Assembly (NCBI GenBank): GCA_964016875.1
Contig: OZ024729.1
Location: 26,804,494 to 26,868,493 of the forward strand
DNA length: 64,000 nt
Direction of reading: 5' to 3'
DNA from: Fallopia convolvulus
Taxonomy: Eukaryota; Streptophyta; Magnoliopsida; Caryophyllales; Polygonaceae
Part shown: piece by piece, positions 53,007 through 64,000 of the stretch
How the letters are laid out: the number at the start of each line of letters is the position of its first letter
How positions within the stretch are numbered: the stretch's first letter is position 1
Notes under the pieces: generated by a model
The model's database searches: none
Told to the model about the DNA's origin: nothing
What the model saw: the letters and a program-made list of their open reading frames with translations, nothing else
Translations under genes and position numbers: made by a program

Positions 53007-54721
53007 TACATTATAAAGTAGAAACCATGTCTGTTGAAAAAATTGCGCCATGTGGCATTTTTGAATAAAATAATGTTACATTTTTTAATAATAAATATTA
53101 TAATTACTTGTATCATTCTTTGTATTTATCTAATTTTTTTATAAGATAATAACTTGATCTATATGTTGATATTTTTTATGCATATCTTTTTTATCTTGTA
53201 ACAAGATTTGAGATCCAAGTATATAATTTTTTATCTATATTTTGATAAAATATGGGGTACAATCTTAAAGATTTTTTTATAAATTACATAATTTTATTAC
53301 GATATTATATACAAGTGTTTTAAATTTTATATTAATATCATAATATATAATCTTTACTAAAATTATCCCGTGAGTATCTGATAACGGTGATTTCGTCGTT
53401 CAAATCACAGCTATGCAAAAGAATCCAAACTAACTAAGAACCGTAGTCTTTAGGAAGTCCGGGTCGAATCCACATGGAAACAAATTTTATCTTTTGTAAT
53501 GAATTTTGCATCAAACAAGTAACAAGGAGGTTTTTGCATTTGTAACTAAATCTAAGAATGCAAAACTAACAAAACAATAAAAGATTATGAATAACAATAA
53601 TTAGGAAGATAGCTTAGGAAAACAAATATCCACAATCGTATGACAAGTTGATCATTGATTTCACCTCAATATCACATGCAATGGATTTTCCAATTCTTTT
53701 TCAATTCTAACTAACAGCACAACCAGATACTATTAGTACTAACTAATTAAACAATCATGAAACCATCAATGATTCACTTTAATAGCAGCATTAAGAATAG
53801 GAATATAATAGGATACAATTCTAGCATAAAAACAACCAGCTTTTACCCTAGAATGTAAATCAAATCTCTTATGCATAAGATTAGCACAATCAGATACTAG
53901 TACAATGCAGTTGCTACTCTGAAATAGAGATGCTCAACCAGTAACACTCTAGATCTAGCAATAGATCCAATAACAACAAACCCTAGTTGACCAGGCTAGA
54001 AATTGTTGAAATAAATCATAAGCATTCAAGCAAGAGAGAAGATTAAATGCAAGCAATAGATAAGGAATTAGAAATCTCACAACTTTATTCAAAACGATAC
54101 TTCAATTGTCTGACTAAGCACAAGGGCTTAGTTCTCCATAGAAATTATGTAAAACTTAAAATGAAAATTATGAGAAAGAATTTGAGATATATGAGAGTTT
54201 TTTCTCTCTAAAACCCTAATCTAATAAACTAGGTCTCCAAAAGTATATCCAAAAATACCTAAGTCGGAATAAAGCTGATATAACTAAGACCAATTAGAAT
54301 AGAAAACGTGGCAAAAAAGAGATCTCGTGCTGTCATAGGCGGCGGCGGGTGCTGCCAGCAACTCCGTTCAGAATTCAGCTAAAACTCCGGGGGCTATTTT
54401 GACCTCCTTTGAGATCTCGTGTTGTCATTAGACCACTGTAGATCATGTACTAACCCGTACAAGACAGAGGTGTCGAATTACCAACTCCAATGGATGGCTC
54501 GAATTCAAGCGTTCTTCCCCCGGTTTCCATTCCTTTCACACTTGTTCACTTTAACAACTGTAAAATAACATAGAACAAGTTCAAAAACCCAAAACTCCTA
54601 GACACTTTAATAACTTAAAGAAACTAACTAAAACTACCTAAAAACGAAGCAAACGAAACGAAAACATGCATCCTAAACACTACCTATATGCAAGCTATCA
54701 GTATCACGGGGATTTAACTAG
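53007..54721 (+). mobile_element. Helitron 3' end split by a solo LTR
   Basis: The arms CCCGTGA (53367-53373) and TCACGGG (54704-54710), then GATTTAACTAG (ending 54721) and T, form a typical Helitron end when the LTR at 53379-54700 is removed. The 5' limit is not certain. The sequence after 53007 (ATTATAAAGTAGAAACCATGTC) resembles the start region of the element at 45103. Confidence 0.6.
53379..54700 (-). mobile_element. Solo LTR of 1322 bp inside a Helitron hairpin
   Basis: TGATAACGGTG to CAAGCTATCA, with exact 5-bp duplication GTATC (53374-53378 and 54701-54705). On the minus strand the last part reads CATGTGGATTCGACCCGGAC, a phrase typical of the R/U5 end of Athila/Tat-type LTRs, so the sense strand is minus. 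No coding. Confidence 0.85.
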
Positions 54722-55376
54722 TTAAAAATTATCTTTGAAGTAATATATGCTCTTAGATTTTGGATTATATGTAACATGATGTTAAAGTGTAAAATGAGGA
54801 GCTTCTAAGACCATAGGATCAAGAAAATCTAAAGGTTATTATTTTATCTTATTTATTAAAATAGGAACAATTTTGTCTTCTTACTTTTTTTAATCAAATG
54901 TGGGTATTTTGTTTAATATTTCTTATGTTATCATCCTCCTTCATTGTCTTTGTTTGGTTCATTGTGCGACTGATTTTTATCTCCATTGGTATTGTGCTTC
55001 CTATTTCAGCTTTTCATTACTTTCTATTACAATTTAGGGTTTTTAATTTCGGTTTTCCTACCAACTTGGAATTCCTCATTCTTTTTTTTTTATGACCCTC
55101 ATTCTCTTTAGATTGGGGGTTCGTCCGGTACATAACAACGAGAAAAGTGATCGGAAGAGGATTCAGTTTCGCTCATGGTGTGTTTGGAAAAACTGGAAAG
55201 ACGTGTGAAGAAGAAAAAGGCAGAAGAGCGTACTTGGGTAAGAAAGTCTGAGGCGTGACAAGTGGAGGAGTCTGGAGGCAATAAATAGATGGGACGTCTA
55301 ATGTCTCTCGATTTCTAAAGCACCAAATCTAAAACCCTTGAAAAATTAGGAGGGAATTTTTAGCGGGTTTTCATGG
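54722..55376. other. Unassigned AT-rich stretch
   Basis: The first part is T-rich. A 65-codon frame at 54898-55095 is hydrophobic but is a translation of T-rich DNA without start context. No repeat or gene recognised. Confidence 0.35.
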
Positions 55377-55836
55377 TGTAATTGTTGGGCTAGATATTTT
55401 CTAGGCTGAGGGAACGTGGATTTGAGCCCATTTCCTTGAAACGAGAATCGACCGAGCAGTAACAACGTGCGACAAATACGCACATAACGACTCCATCATT
55501 AACCAATTAGCGAATTCTCCGGGATGGTAAGGAAGCGGCTCAATGGCTCTCCAGCAAGGGATTATAAGAAGGGCGTTCGAGATCTGAAAAAGGACATTCA
55601 ATATTCGACAATCATCCTAAAGCTCTTACTCAACCAGTCCGATTACTCGAAAAACCTTGTCAATTTGTAATTATATTCGTAGCTTTCATTCATGTTCACT
55701 AGCTCAAACTGTATCGTTCTCGATCATTTGGGTTACAATCAAACTATTTAGATGAATTATGTTCAAATTCTTTTTTGAAATAAGGAACGATTTCCTGCTC
55801 TTTCGATTCAGAATACTCTCTCGAGTTGATGTTACA
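55377..55836 (+). mobile_element. Possible LTR of 460 bp
   Basis: It begins TGTAATTGTTGGGC and ends GAGTTGATGTTACA, with matching TGTAA/TTACA tips, a TATA-like GATTATAAGAAGG (about 55560) and a purine stretch (AGGAGGGAATTTTT) 25 bases before it. Flanks CATGG and AAGAT do not match, so it is not a clean solo LTR, and no PBS was recognised. Confidence 0.35.
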
Positions 55837-56710
55837 AAGATCCTCACAATCGACGATCACAATCTATAGCTTTTGGACAATAGGCTTCGAATCTGAACAA
55901 GAGAAGAGCTCAATGAAAGAATTTCGAAAGAAAACCTTCAAACAACAGAAACTAAATTCAAATAAATGCTACTTTATTGATCGTGGGGATCTTAATACAA
56001 AATTGAAGTATTCTAATAAATTACAAAGGAAAAGCAATCGAAAAGTTTTTTCTATGAACTCGAAAAGTTTTTGATCAACTAGAAAGTACAAGCGAGGGTG
56101 CGATGGTCGAGGTATCCCCTTCGATCCTCACGTCTCTCTTTTAGAGCATGTGCAATGGAAGGGATTCTCAATCCTCTCTCCGATTTCTCTCTCCTTTTCT
56201 CCTTTTGATACATCATCTTCTCTATAATCCACATCACTTTTTTACTTTTTCTTCCCCATTCTCTTCCTCTTTCTCTAATTTCCCCCACAACAAAGAGAAT
56301 CATTTTTTCAATTCCTCTTTCCTACTTAACATATATATTTATTACATATTTTAAATCATTCAATATTTTTACAAAATTAGTTAATCAAATAAATTAATGA
56401 TAAATCATATTTACTTAAATAATTTGGTCCAATTAATAAAACCGCAAATGAAAAAAATAAATTTATCCAACATTAAGATAACTTCAATCAACACTATAAA
56501 GTACGAAAAAATAAAAAATAAAAATAAAAATAAATAATAATAATGATATTGGACTCTATTTATAGACAAAAAAATATAAACATTGATTAATTTTTTTTCT
56601 TAATTATCACATTTAATTATTATTTTGTTGGAAATTATTAAAGGTAAAAATAAATAAAATTAGTTGAAAGTTGGGAGGACAAGTGTCAAATGCTAAATGG
56701 ATGAAGGTAT
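55837..56710. other. Unassigned region with a decayed MITE-like end
   Basis: At about 56144-56162 the phrase TTTTAGAGCATGTGCAATGG resembles the tip of PIF/Harbinger-type MITEs, but I see no matching inverse end. The rest is AT-rich, with frames that look like chance. Confidence 0.3.
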
Positions 56711-57600
56711 TGATGAAACCCGAAATAAACCGTTCGCTAAAAGACAAGATACAGGATTATTATATTCGATTGTGCGAACACTTGCTTCTTTATTTATGAT
56801 TTTCTTTACAACGAGGTTGCGAGATTGTGAAGTCACAAGCCAACGAGATTACAAACTGACGAGGTTACAAACACTTGAAGTTTACACCCTAGACCCCCTA
56901 CGATTGTCCGAGATCTCGACCTAACAATGTTCGAGATCTCCTAATTGCTAGACAATTCTAAGTATAGCTTGTTTGACCTTTTGAGCGAGGTTGATCCGGC
57001 AGGGCGATGTTGATGACTTGCGAGATTGGGCAGCGAAGTCCTTGAAGTGAACAAGAGTGAGGTGTAGACGGTTTGCGGGATAGTGTAGCGAGGTCTCTGG
57101 TGTGGGCAGAAACTCTGTGAGACTTGAAGTCTTTTTGTGGACTTCACTTGTCTATAGCGAGGCCTTTTGACGATGTTTCAATCACGTCGATCTTCAACGA
57201 GCAAGATAGTTCTTGAGTTCAAGATATTTTTCGACCCCTTTTCCATACGAGATTCTCCTCTATTTATAGAGGATTGGGGAGTCGAGTTCTGATCATTGTC
57301 CGATGTGGGACGCCCGAGATCAAGGGCTCTGATTGGTCTAGCGGCGAGGCAGCTTGTGATTGGCTCGGGAGAGTGGCGCTAGCTAAGTGGTTCTGGTGGG
57401 CGGGCATGTTGGTAGAGTCGGTTACGAGGTGTAGACCTCGTTCCAAGGTTTCGGAGGACCTCGCGGGGGTAGGAATTTTGTTAAAATAAAAGGTGGATAT
57501 GGTTGTGGGCCCCAGGATCATCCTCGGGAGGCCCGTTGGGTCTGTATGTTCCTCGTACCCCGGGCCCACTTCTTACTTTACCGTTTTGAGCATCATCACA
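56711..57600 (-). mobile_element. 3' LTR of Tat-lineage element I
   Basis: 890 bp. The minus strand starts TGTGATGATGCTC at 57600, preceded by the purine-side CCATGGGGT, and ends CGGGTTTCATCA at 56711. It aligns with the plus-strand LTR at 39382-40250. The flank GGTAT precedes it at 56706-56710. The other LTR lies outside the window. Confidence 0.8.
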
Positions 57601-57890
57601 ACCCCATGGCCTGGGGATCTCGCCCCGAGGGCCGCAGGGCATAAGTTCTCAAAGATCACGGGGTGCGAGGTTCTGAGAGGTGGGTAGGCATTTTGCGAGG
57701 TTTCAAGGGTTCCGAGGTTCATGGGGGGCATCCCGCGAAGCCCTCTTTTTGTGAGGCTCTACCCTTAGCTTTTTTTTTTGTTTGCAAGGGTGAAGCTTTT
57801 CTGGGCTTGCTCTTCATATCTTGCTTAATGGGCCGTTCAGGAGGGACAGGCCCAATAAGCCTCTCTAGGCAGGGGAGGCCCAAGCCTGCT
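57601..57890 (-). other. Spacer between the 3' LTR and the antisense gene of element I
   Basis: GC-rich non-coding DNA with repeated GCGAGGTT phrases. On the minus strand it ends with the purine run before the LTR at 57600, so it is the last part of the element 3' UTR. Confidence 0.5.
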
Positions 57891-57891
57891 C

Positions 57892-57899
57892 TTTATAAG
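57892..57899 (+). promoter_or_regulatory. TATA box of the antisense gene in element I
   Basis: CTTTATAAGAG is followed about 30 bases later by a pyrimidine-rich leader (CTTCCCTTTCATCTTCTCTC) on the plus strand. The same TATA-plus-pyrimidine layout is found on the opposite strand in element J (39043-38948). It lies outside the LTR, between the LTR and the antisense gene. Confidence 0.6.
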
Positions 57900-57924
57900 A
57901 GCGCATTTCACACGCTTCCCTTTC

Positions 57925-58984
57925 ATCTTCTCTCTCAACATTTTCGCCCTCTTTTTTCGCCTTTTCGGTTTCTTGCTAGTGGTTCTCCAGACGGTTTCCG
58001 ACGAGCCTTCGCCTCTTGCCAGTCTGCACCACCGCCCTTTCTTCGCCGGTTTTTAACAAGTAAGCTCTCATCCTTCTTCTTCCTGTTTTTCGGTGTTTTT
58101 TGCTTTTGATCTTCCCTTTCTGTTCTGTGCCCTGGAGGGGCGATGGCGTACCGCCTAGCGTTTCGCTCCGGTGTCACGGCGGTGAAACGGTGGTGGTGAC
58201 GTTGGCGTGAATGTCTGCGCGCCTTCTCCGCCATCTTTCGCTGCTCTTTTCCCCTTTTTTTTCTTTTCTCCTTTTTTGTGTTCGGCCTTGTGCCCTAGCG
58301 GGTAAAGGTCGCTTCTTGGTGTTTTGCGCCAGCGCCATGGTGGCGAGATGGTGGGGTGAGGGTGGCGATCGCCATGCACTCGAACCCCTCGCCCTCCAAC
58401 CGACGGCCGGGTCTCTGCGCTTTCTTTCGGCGGTTTTGAACTTTGAGACCCTTGGGAACCCAAACGTCTCGACGGCTGATTGATGGGACGTTAGGGTCTC
58501 CGCCACTGCTTTCCACCGCTGGCCTCCATTTCTCCTTCTCTTTCCTCTTTTTGGCGCTTCGACTTCTCTATCGCCGTCCTATCTTGTCAGAGTAGCCCCT
58601 AGGGTGCCACGTGTCTTTTCGTCTCTTATGACCTCGAATTCTCTTCCTCCCAGACGCTGTCATGACCTCGCGTTCTCTTTCTTCCGAGGTCTGGACCTCG
58701 CATTGTTTTTCCTTGGTTATTTTGCCCGATGTTTCAACACTTCTTTCTTTTCCAGGTGCTAGCCTTCCGCGGCCTGGACGTCTGCGAGCCCTCCGCCCGG
58801 CTTCGCTTTCAGAGTTCAAGAGGGTTTTTACGAGGAGGTTTCGGAGTCCGCGGGAAGCGTAGAACTTAGCGACTCCCGGAACCCGAGGTCCCCTTCGCTG
58901 GTTTTTAGCGAGCCTTCTTCAAGCGACTCCGAGGCCTCTCTCAATTCGCGCTTCTCCCACCTTCGAACGTCGTCGGGTGTTGAA
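57925..58984 (+). other. 5' leader with intron of the antisense gene
   Basis: A leader exon up to 58059 ends at the donor AACAA|GTAAGC (58060). A pyrimidine-rich acceptor TTCTTTTCCAG ends at 58755, giving a 696-base intron. The second leader part runs to the ATG at 58985. Many overlapping frames on both strands here, up to 148 codons, are base-composition effects. Confidence 0.55.
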
Positions 58985-61427
58985 ATGGCCTCGTCTTCTA
59001 CCCCAGACGAGGTTATTACTGAGGTGGAGGTGCGACCGGATGCGGGAGCGACCTCGGCGCCTCCCCCTTACGTGCCCCCGAGCTTTCCTGCGGCATATAT
59101 TACTGATGCCGTGTCTCGCGTTCCGCCTGTCCTCGAAGAACGGATTCCAATGACCCCTGGTACCCCTGAGGCCTATCTGTCCGAGGGAATGGCCACCGAA
59201 CTCAAGCGTGAGGATCTCGCGAAGATTGCCAAAGACTTCGCCTGGCCCGAGCGAGTTGAGCTGGCACTTCCCGAAGAGGGGGGTCGGCCCTTGGTGTCCT
59301 ACGAAAGGTGTGTGGTCGTGCACCTCTTCAGTCTTCAGGCGGGTTTCAGGCTGCCTCTGGCCCAGCACATTGTCGAGTACCTGTGGGCCATGCGGATCTG
59401 TCCCGCACAATTGTTCCTGAACGCTTGGCGGCTGTTGTGCGCCTACACGATTCGCAGTCGTGAACTCGGGGACGGGCCGAATCGTGATATCTTGTCGGCT
59501 TTATTCCTAGCGAGGAGGGAACCGCGGTCCTGCCTCATCAACCTTAGCACGCCGAACGTTAAAATCACCACGGCCCAATCGAACGTCGGGCCGTGGAAAC
59601 CGAATTAGTTTTTGGTCCGAGATCCCACCGGGAGATATCTCAATTTTCCCGTGGTGCTGGGCACCTTTGTTCGGTGCGTGTGCCCGCATACGGTTGACGA
59701 GTTTAAAGCCCTCAAGGCCCGATACGCCACAACGAGTCAGGCACCGTACCAGGTGTATCTCTCTCAGGACCGACTTGAGAGGGCCGGCCTGAGTCTCAGC
59801 CTCCCTCCTAGCGAGGGCAAAGAGGGTATTCAACCTCTTTCCTGATTTTCTTATTCTCTTTTTTCCTGCTGTTGGGAAGTGAGGTTATAAACCTCACCCG
59901 CCCGTTTTTGTTTTATAGTCGTCTCTAGGCTACGAGGGCATAAACCTTGCTAATTCGCAATTTTTTTTAACTCTTATGCCTTTTTTGTTTTGACAGTGGA
60001 CCTACTTGGCGCTCTTACCTCGAAGTCGCAGGGAAAAAGGCATGTGACTTCTGCTTCTACGGCCTCCATTCCCCGAGGTCAGAAGGGGGTCGTCATTAAT
60101 GAGCCGACGCCACAAGCGAGGCCTACCGCCCCGCAATCGAAGACGACAGCTCCGACGTCGAAGGCGTCGGAGGCGAAGACGAGCAGGGGAACGGCGGCTA
60201 AGGGGGACGCTGCGAGGACGTCCTTGCAAATTCCCCGAGGATCCGGGGATAAGGCCGGGTCCAAGAGGAAGGACGAGGGGTCTCCCCGCGGGGAAAAAAG
60301 GAAAAAACACAAAGGGGATGGCCAGGGGGGAACCCTAGGGGGCGAGAAGATCGAGCGTCCTGGGTCTCTGAGCTGAATCATTTCGGCCACCGGGCCTCCT
60401 GCCGAAAAGTTCCATTGCCCCGGACCCTCCCGGGGCGTGCCCCAGGACTGGGACAGGACATCCTGGATAGAGGAGGTTGCGTGGAGCAACAATCTCTCGG
60501 AGGCCGCTCTTAACGACGAGATCCTTCTTTACTCAGCGATGGTACGCCCTATTCTTACGAGGTCGCTTTTTTTTGTTGGTTTCATTATCATTATTCTTGC
60601 CTTAACGTATTCTTCGTTTGTTTCAGAACACCTTCTTCGCGAACTACAATTGTGGTCGCGTCAACCTCCTTCACAAGAAAATGGGTAGGCTGGAGGTGAA
60701 GCTCAAAGAGCGCGACACCGAGATCGAGAAGAGGGGAAAAGACCTCGCGGAGGCGGAAAAGCGTGTTCGCGCTGCGGAGGTCGCAGCGGCGGATGAGGCC
60801 AAGGACGCCGCGAGGGTCAGGGAGGAGCTGAGGAAAGTGAAGGAGGAGGCTAGGGACTTGAGGGATGAGAACGGGGACTTCAAGGGCGAAGTCGCCAAGC
60901 TCAAGGGGCAGCTAACCGCGGAGCACCAATTCTTTCGGGAAAAGGAGGCGGAACTTCAAAAAGCTGAGGAGGAGATCTCTAGGCTCCAACGGCGTGTTGT
61001 TGAGCTTAGCGAGGAGGTGGAAGCCGAGGGGCCCAGGTACGTGAAGTCCAAGGCCTTTCAGGCTGAGATGGTGGAAAGTGTGAGGAAGATGTTCCACCAG
61101 TCCGTCCGGATGGGGATCAAACAAGCGGTTGCGAAGTACGGGCACATTGACCCCCGCATTAAGTTCTTCATTCCCAACTACGAGGAGACTATGGGGGAAC
61201 TTGACGGGGAAGAGCCCGAGGGAGAATGTGAATTCTTTCTTAACGAGGACGGCACTGTGGCCAGCGAGGCGCCTACCTTGGCAGACATCGCTCGGGAAGA
61301 TGCGCCAAGCTCCCAACCTTCTGCCATCCCCGCCCCTGCCCTGGAGATTCCCAAAGACCCTACTGCTCAAGCCTCTGAAGATCCTACGAAGGCCTCCGAC
61401 TCTACCGCCGAAGCCTCGAAGATTTAA
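58985..61427 (+). pseudogene. Antisense ORF of the Tat element: 'putative gypsy type transposon' (PF04195-like) coiled-coil protein
   Basis: Three coding exons join in frame: 58985-59825, 59997-60541 and 60627-61427, with introns 59826-59996 and 60542-60626 having normal GT-AG ends and matching phases. They encode about 728 codons. Residues about 60-240 contain VVVHLFSLQAGFRLPLAQHI and the AWRLLCAYTIR segment of the Transposase_28 family (PF04195). A basic middle part follows (KRKDEGSPRGEKRKKHKG), then a long charged coiled coil (exon 3, about 110 residues) and an acidic Ser/Pro/Ala tail. Only two nonsense codons break it: TAG at 59606-59608 and TGA at 60374-60376. It lies antisense to pol, between pol and the 3' LTR, as known for extra ORFs of Tat-lineage elements. 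Its function is unknown. Confidence 0.8.
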
Positions 61428-61782
61428 AGGATGTTGTTGTTTGTTTCTGTTTTTTTTTTGTTTTGCTGGTGGCCCTACGGGGCTTGTAATTAAACATCTG
61501 GGCACACGTGCCCCAACTTTTTATGTCATTTTCCTTACCTCATGATTGCTTGTTTGTTCTAGCTTACTTGTATACGCTCGTACCTATTTACCCAACCCCA
61601 TGGTCCGAGTGTCACAACTATTGTGGTACTCCGGCTACATCGGGTGTTTCTAATTCTGCATCAAGATTACGAGCTTTGCTCGGATCTTCACAAGAATTCG
61701 TCGAGGTCCCGAGCCTTGCTCGGACTTCGCACAATGATTATGCCGAGGCCATGAGCCCTGCTCGGACCTCGCATATTTTGTT
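61428..61782 (+). other. 3' flank of the antisense gene
   Basis: T-rich and non-coding, including AATTAAACATC near 61488 as a possible polyadenylation region. Near 61690-61775 the phrase GAGCC(T)TGCTCGGAC(T)TCGCA occurs twice, an older degenerate relative of the tandem repeats that follow. Confidence 0.45.
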
Positions 61783-62682
61783 CGAGTTTTTCCAACCCCA
61801 AGCGGGAAGCGAGGGATGGATTTATCGAGATTCTCCAACACCAAGCTGGGAGCGAGGTTTAGACTTAACGAGATTCTCCAACACCAAGCGGGAAGCGAGG
61901 TTTGGACTTAACGAGATTCTCCAACCCCAAGCGGGAAGCGAGGGATGGATTTATCGAGATTTTCCAACCCCAAGCGGGAAGCGAGGGATGGATTTATCGA
62001 GATTCTCCAACACCAAGCTGGGAGCGAGGTTTGGACTTAACGAGATTCTCCAACACCAAGCGGGGAGCGAGGTTTGGACTTATCGAGATTCTCCAACACC
62101 AAGCTGGGAGCGAGGTTTGGACTTAACGAGATTCTCCAACCCCAAGCGGGAAGCGAGGGATGGATTTATCGAGATTTTCCAACCCCAAGCGGGAAGCGAG
62201 GGATGGATTTATCGAGATTTTCCAACCCCAAGCGGGAAGCGAGGGACGGATTTATCGAGATTCTCCAACACCAAGTTGGGAGCGAGGTTTGGACTTAACG
62301 AGATTCTCCAACCCCAAGTGGGAAGCGAGGGATGGATTTATCGAGATTTTCCAACCCCAAGCGGGAAGCGAGGGATGGATTTATCGAGATTCTCCAACAC
62401 CAAGCTGGGAGCGAGGTTTGGACTTAACGAGATTCTCCAACACCAAGCGGGAAGCGAGGTTTGGACTTAACGAGATTCTCCAACACCAAGCGAGGAGCGA
62501 GGTTTGGATTTATCGAGATTCTTCAACACCAAGCTGGGAGCGAGGTTTGGACTTAACGAGATTCTCCAACACCAAGCGGGAAGCGAGGTTTGGTCTTAAC
62601 GAGATTCTCCAACACCAAGCGGGAAGCGAGGTTTGGACTTAACGAGATTCTCCAACACCAAGTGGGAAGCAAGGTTTGGACT
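61783..62682. repeat. 43-bp tandem repeat, about 21 copies
   Basis: The unit is GAGATTCTCCAACACCAAGC plus GGGAAGCGAGGTTTGGAC and TTAAC. A second variant has TTTTCC, ACCCC, GGGATGG and TTATC at the diagnostic sites. Variants are interspersed and recombined rather than in blocks. Because 43 is not a multiple of 3 and the unit has no plus-strand stop, all three plus frames stay open for long distances and give a 43-residue peptide repeat. Tandem repeats in the 3' region are a known trait of Tat-lineage elements. Confidence 0.92.
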
Positions 62683-62771
62683 TTAAAGCCCGAAGTTTTT
62701 ATTTTTTGATAGAGATTTTGAAATTCCACAACCCTTTATTCACAAAAAAGAAGTAATGGAGTTCAGAGAGT
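62683..62771 (-). other. Integrase 3' flank
   Basis: A short AT-rich spacer between the stop of the integrase and the tandem array, on the minus strand. No motif recognised. Confidence 0.4.
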
Positions 62772-64000
62772 TTACACGAAATATTTCTTTAATCGGTCGA
62801 CGTTCCATGTCTTGCTGAGGGTACGCCCCTCGTTGTCTTTGAGCTTAAAAGCTCCGGGAGTGACCTCCTCGCCGAGGATGTACGGCCCCTCCCAGTTGGG
62901 GTCCAGTTTGCCACCTTCGGTTCGCCTCAGGACGAGATTGCCTATGGCCAGGAACCGAGTTCTCACCCTCTAGTTGTGGTAGACGGCCACGCGGCGCTTG
63001 TATTCCCTGGAGCGAAGGTCGGACACTTCGCGTAGCTCGTCACGGAAGAGCAACTCGACCCTGAGATTGGCCTCGTTCTCTTTTTCATTGAAATCAAACA
63101 CCCTTGCTGACGGGACCGGGGTTTCTACCGGGACTAGGGCCTCCGCCCCATAGGTTAGGGCGAAAGGCGTCTCTCCGGTTGCGCAGCGCGCGGTGGTGCG
63201 GTACGTCCATAGGACGAGTGGGAGAAGCTCTGCCCAACGACCTTGTGCCATGCCCAGCCGTTTCTTCAGATCGGACAGGATGCGGGCGTTGACGTTCTCT
63301 ACCTGGCCGTTGGACTGAGGATGGGCCACGGAGGAGAACTTGAGGGTTATGCCCAGGTCCGAGCAGAATGTCCGAGTCTCTTCGCAATCGAATTGGGGGC
63401 CATGGTCGGTCATGATGGTCATGGGAACGCCGAAGCGGCAGACAAGGTTCTTCCATAGAAAGTCGCAGACCTTAGTCCCCGTGATCTTCGCCATTGCTTG
63501 TGCCTCAACCCACTTTGTGAAGTAGTCGACAATGACCAGGATATACCGCACCTGACCAGCGGCCTTGGGGAAGGGGCCGAGGATGTCCATCCCCCACATC
63601 GCGAAGGGGCATGGCGCGTGGATGGAGCGACGCTGTGAGGTCGGGGCGTGCAAGAGGTTACCGTGCTTCTGACATCCGTCACATCGCTGGACATAGGCCC
63701 TTGCGTCTTGCCGGAGGGTGGGCCAGAAGTACCCCAAGCGGGCGATCTTATGCGAAAGGGTTCGCCACCCTGGGTGGCCGCCACAGACCCCTTCGTGGGC
63801 CTCATAAAGGATGTGCTCCGTAGACTCGGTTGGGACGCACAACAAGTTGGGCTCAGCATAGCCTCGGCGATATAGGCAGCCACCTACTACGCAATACCGT
63901 GCTGCCTGCATTTTCAGCTTCTTGGCCTGTGCAGGGTCTTCTGGGAGGACCCTGCTCTCCACATACTGCGTTATCAGGATCCTCCAATCCCCCGCGGTGA
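62772..64000 (-). pseudogene. Tat-lineage integrase (element I, partial at the window edge)
   Basis: The minus-strand frame is open from the window end. It contains the HHCC zinc-binding module (HILYEAHEGVCGGHPGWRTL, RCDGCQKHG). The catalytic core has the first Asp in MDILGPFPKAAGQ, the second in MTDHGPQFDCEETR and the Glu in HPQSNGQVENVN, matching D,D-35-E with His in place of the usual Asn after the second Asp. FALTYGAEALVPVETPV follows. A TAG at 62970-62972 interrupts the frame before the C-terminal domain (GGKLDPNWEGPYILGEEVTP, TWNVDRLKKYF). It would insert the cDNA into the chromosome. A single nonsense codon disables it here. Confidence 0.92.

Noticed and set aside
55377..55836. A clean solo LTR
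   Set aside because: The tips match, but the flanks CATGG and AAGAT do not form a target duplication, so it is kept only as a low-confidence LTR.
58155..58516. Arg/Lys-rich minus-strand frames
   Set aside because: They lie in the pyrimidine-rich leader intron of the antisense gene and have no start context or motif.
61508..62642. A 320-residue repeat protein and similar frames
   Set aside because: All three plus frames are open only because a 43-bp stop-free unit is tandemly repeated; no independent start context or promoter is visible.
61783..62682. CRISPR-like array
   Set aside because: The units are contiguous without unique spacers, and the DNA is a plant retrotransposon 3' region.

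Overview
The window is nuclear DNA of a flowering plant, probably a eudicot; I cannot name the species. The evidence is Ty3/gypsy retrotransposons of plant-only lineages, plant-type Helitrons, hAT and CACTA remnants, a tRNA-derived SINE, and one spliced host gene. Well over 80 percent of the window is transposable-element sequence.

1-38.9 kb is a nest of Athila-like Ty3/gypsy copies. Copy A (+) is a pol fragment ending at about 2495. Copy B (-), 2496-14110, has gag, protease, RT and RNase H but lacks integrase and the env-position ORF. It is split by element C (6483-11619), a non-autonomous element with two LTRs and one degenerate ATHILA ORF-1-like gene. Copy D (-), 14125-19455, keeps the env-position ORF and the integrase C-terminus. 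An LTR fragment (19456-~20920) joins D to element E (-), a Tat-type gag-protease copy with a PBS for tRNA-Lys and a 5' LTR. Copies F and G (+) carry env-position ORFs and share the LTR at 25426-26810. G ends in the LTR at 30987-32383, followed by a CACTA remnant. Copy H (+) ends in an LTR split by a 1986-bp solo LTR. A short GGTACC/GATATC double palindrome recurs several dozen times through A, B, D, F, G and H, in LTRs, UTRs and coding linkers. Element C carries its own unrelated palindrome.

38.9-44.8 kb is the gene-bearing part: the 3' end of a Tat-type element (J), a SINE with a 14-bp target duplication, and a six-exon IST1-like (regulator of Vps4, ESCRT pathway) gene on the minus strand with an in-frame TAA in its last exon.

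44.8-56.7 kb is AT-rich and full of Helitron ends, two MITEs and two solo LTRs (3490 and 1322 bp), both with exact 5-bp target duplications. One solo LTR lies in the loop of a Helitron terminal hairpin.

56.7-64 kb is the 3' half of a Tat-lineage element (-): integrase, about 21 copies of a 43-bp tandem repeat, a long spliced antisense gene encoding a 'putative gypsy type transposon' coiled-coil protein, and the 3' LTR. The antisense gene has its own TATA box, a leader intron and two in-frame coding introns, and is broken only by two point nonsense codons.
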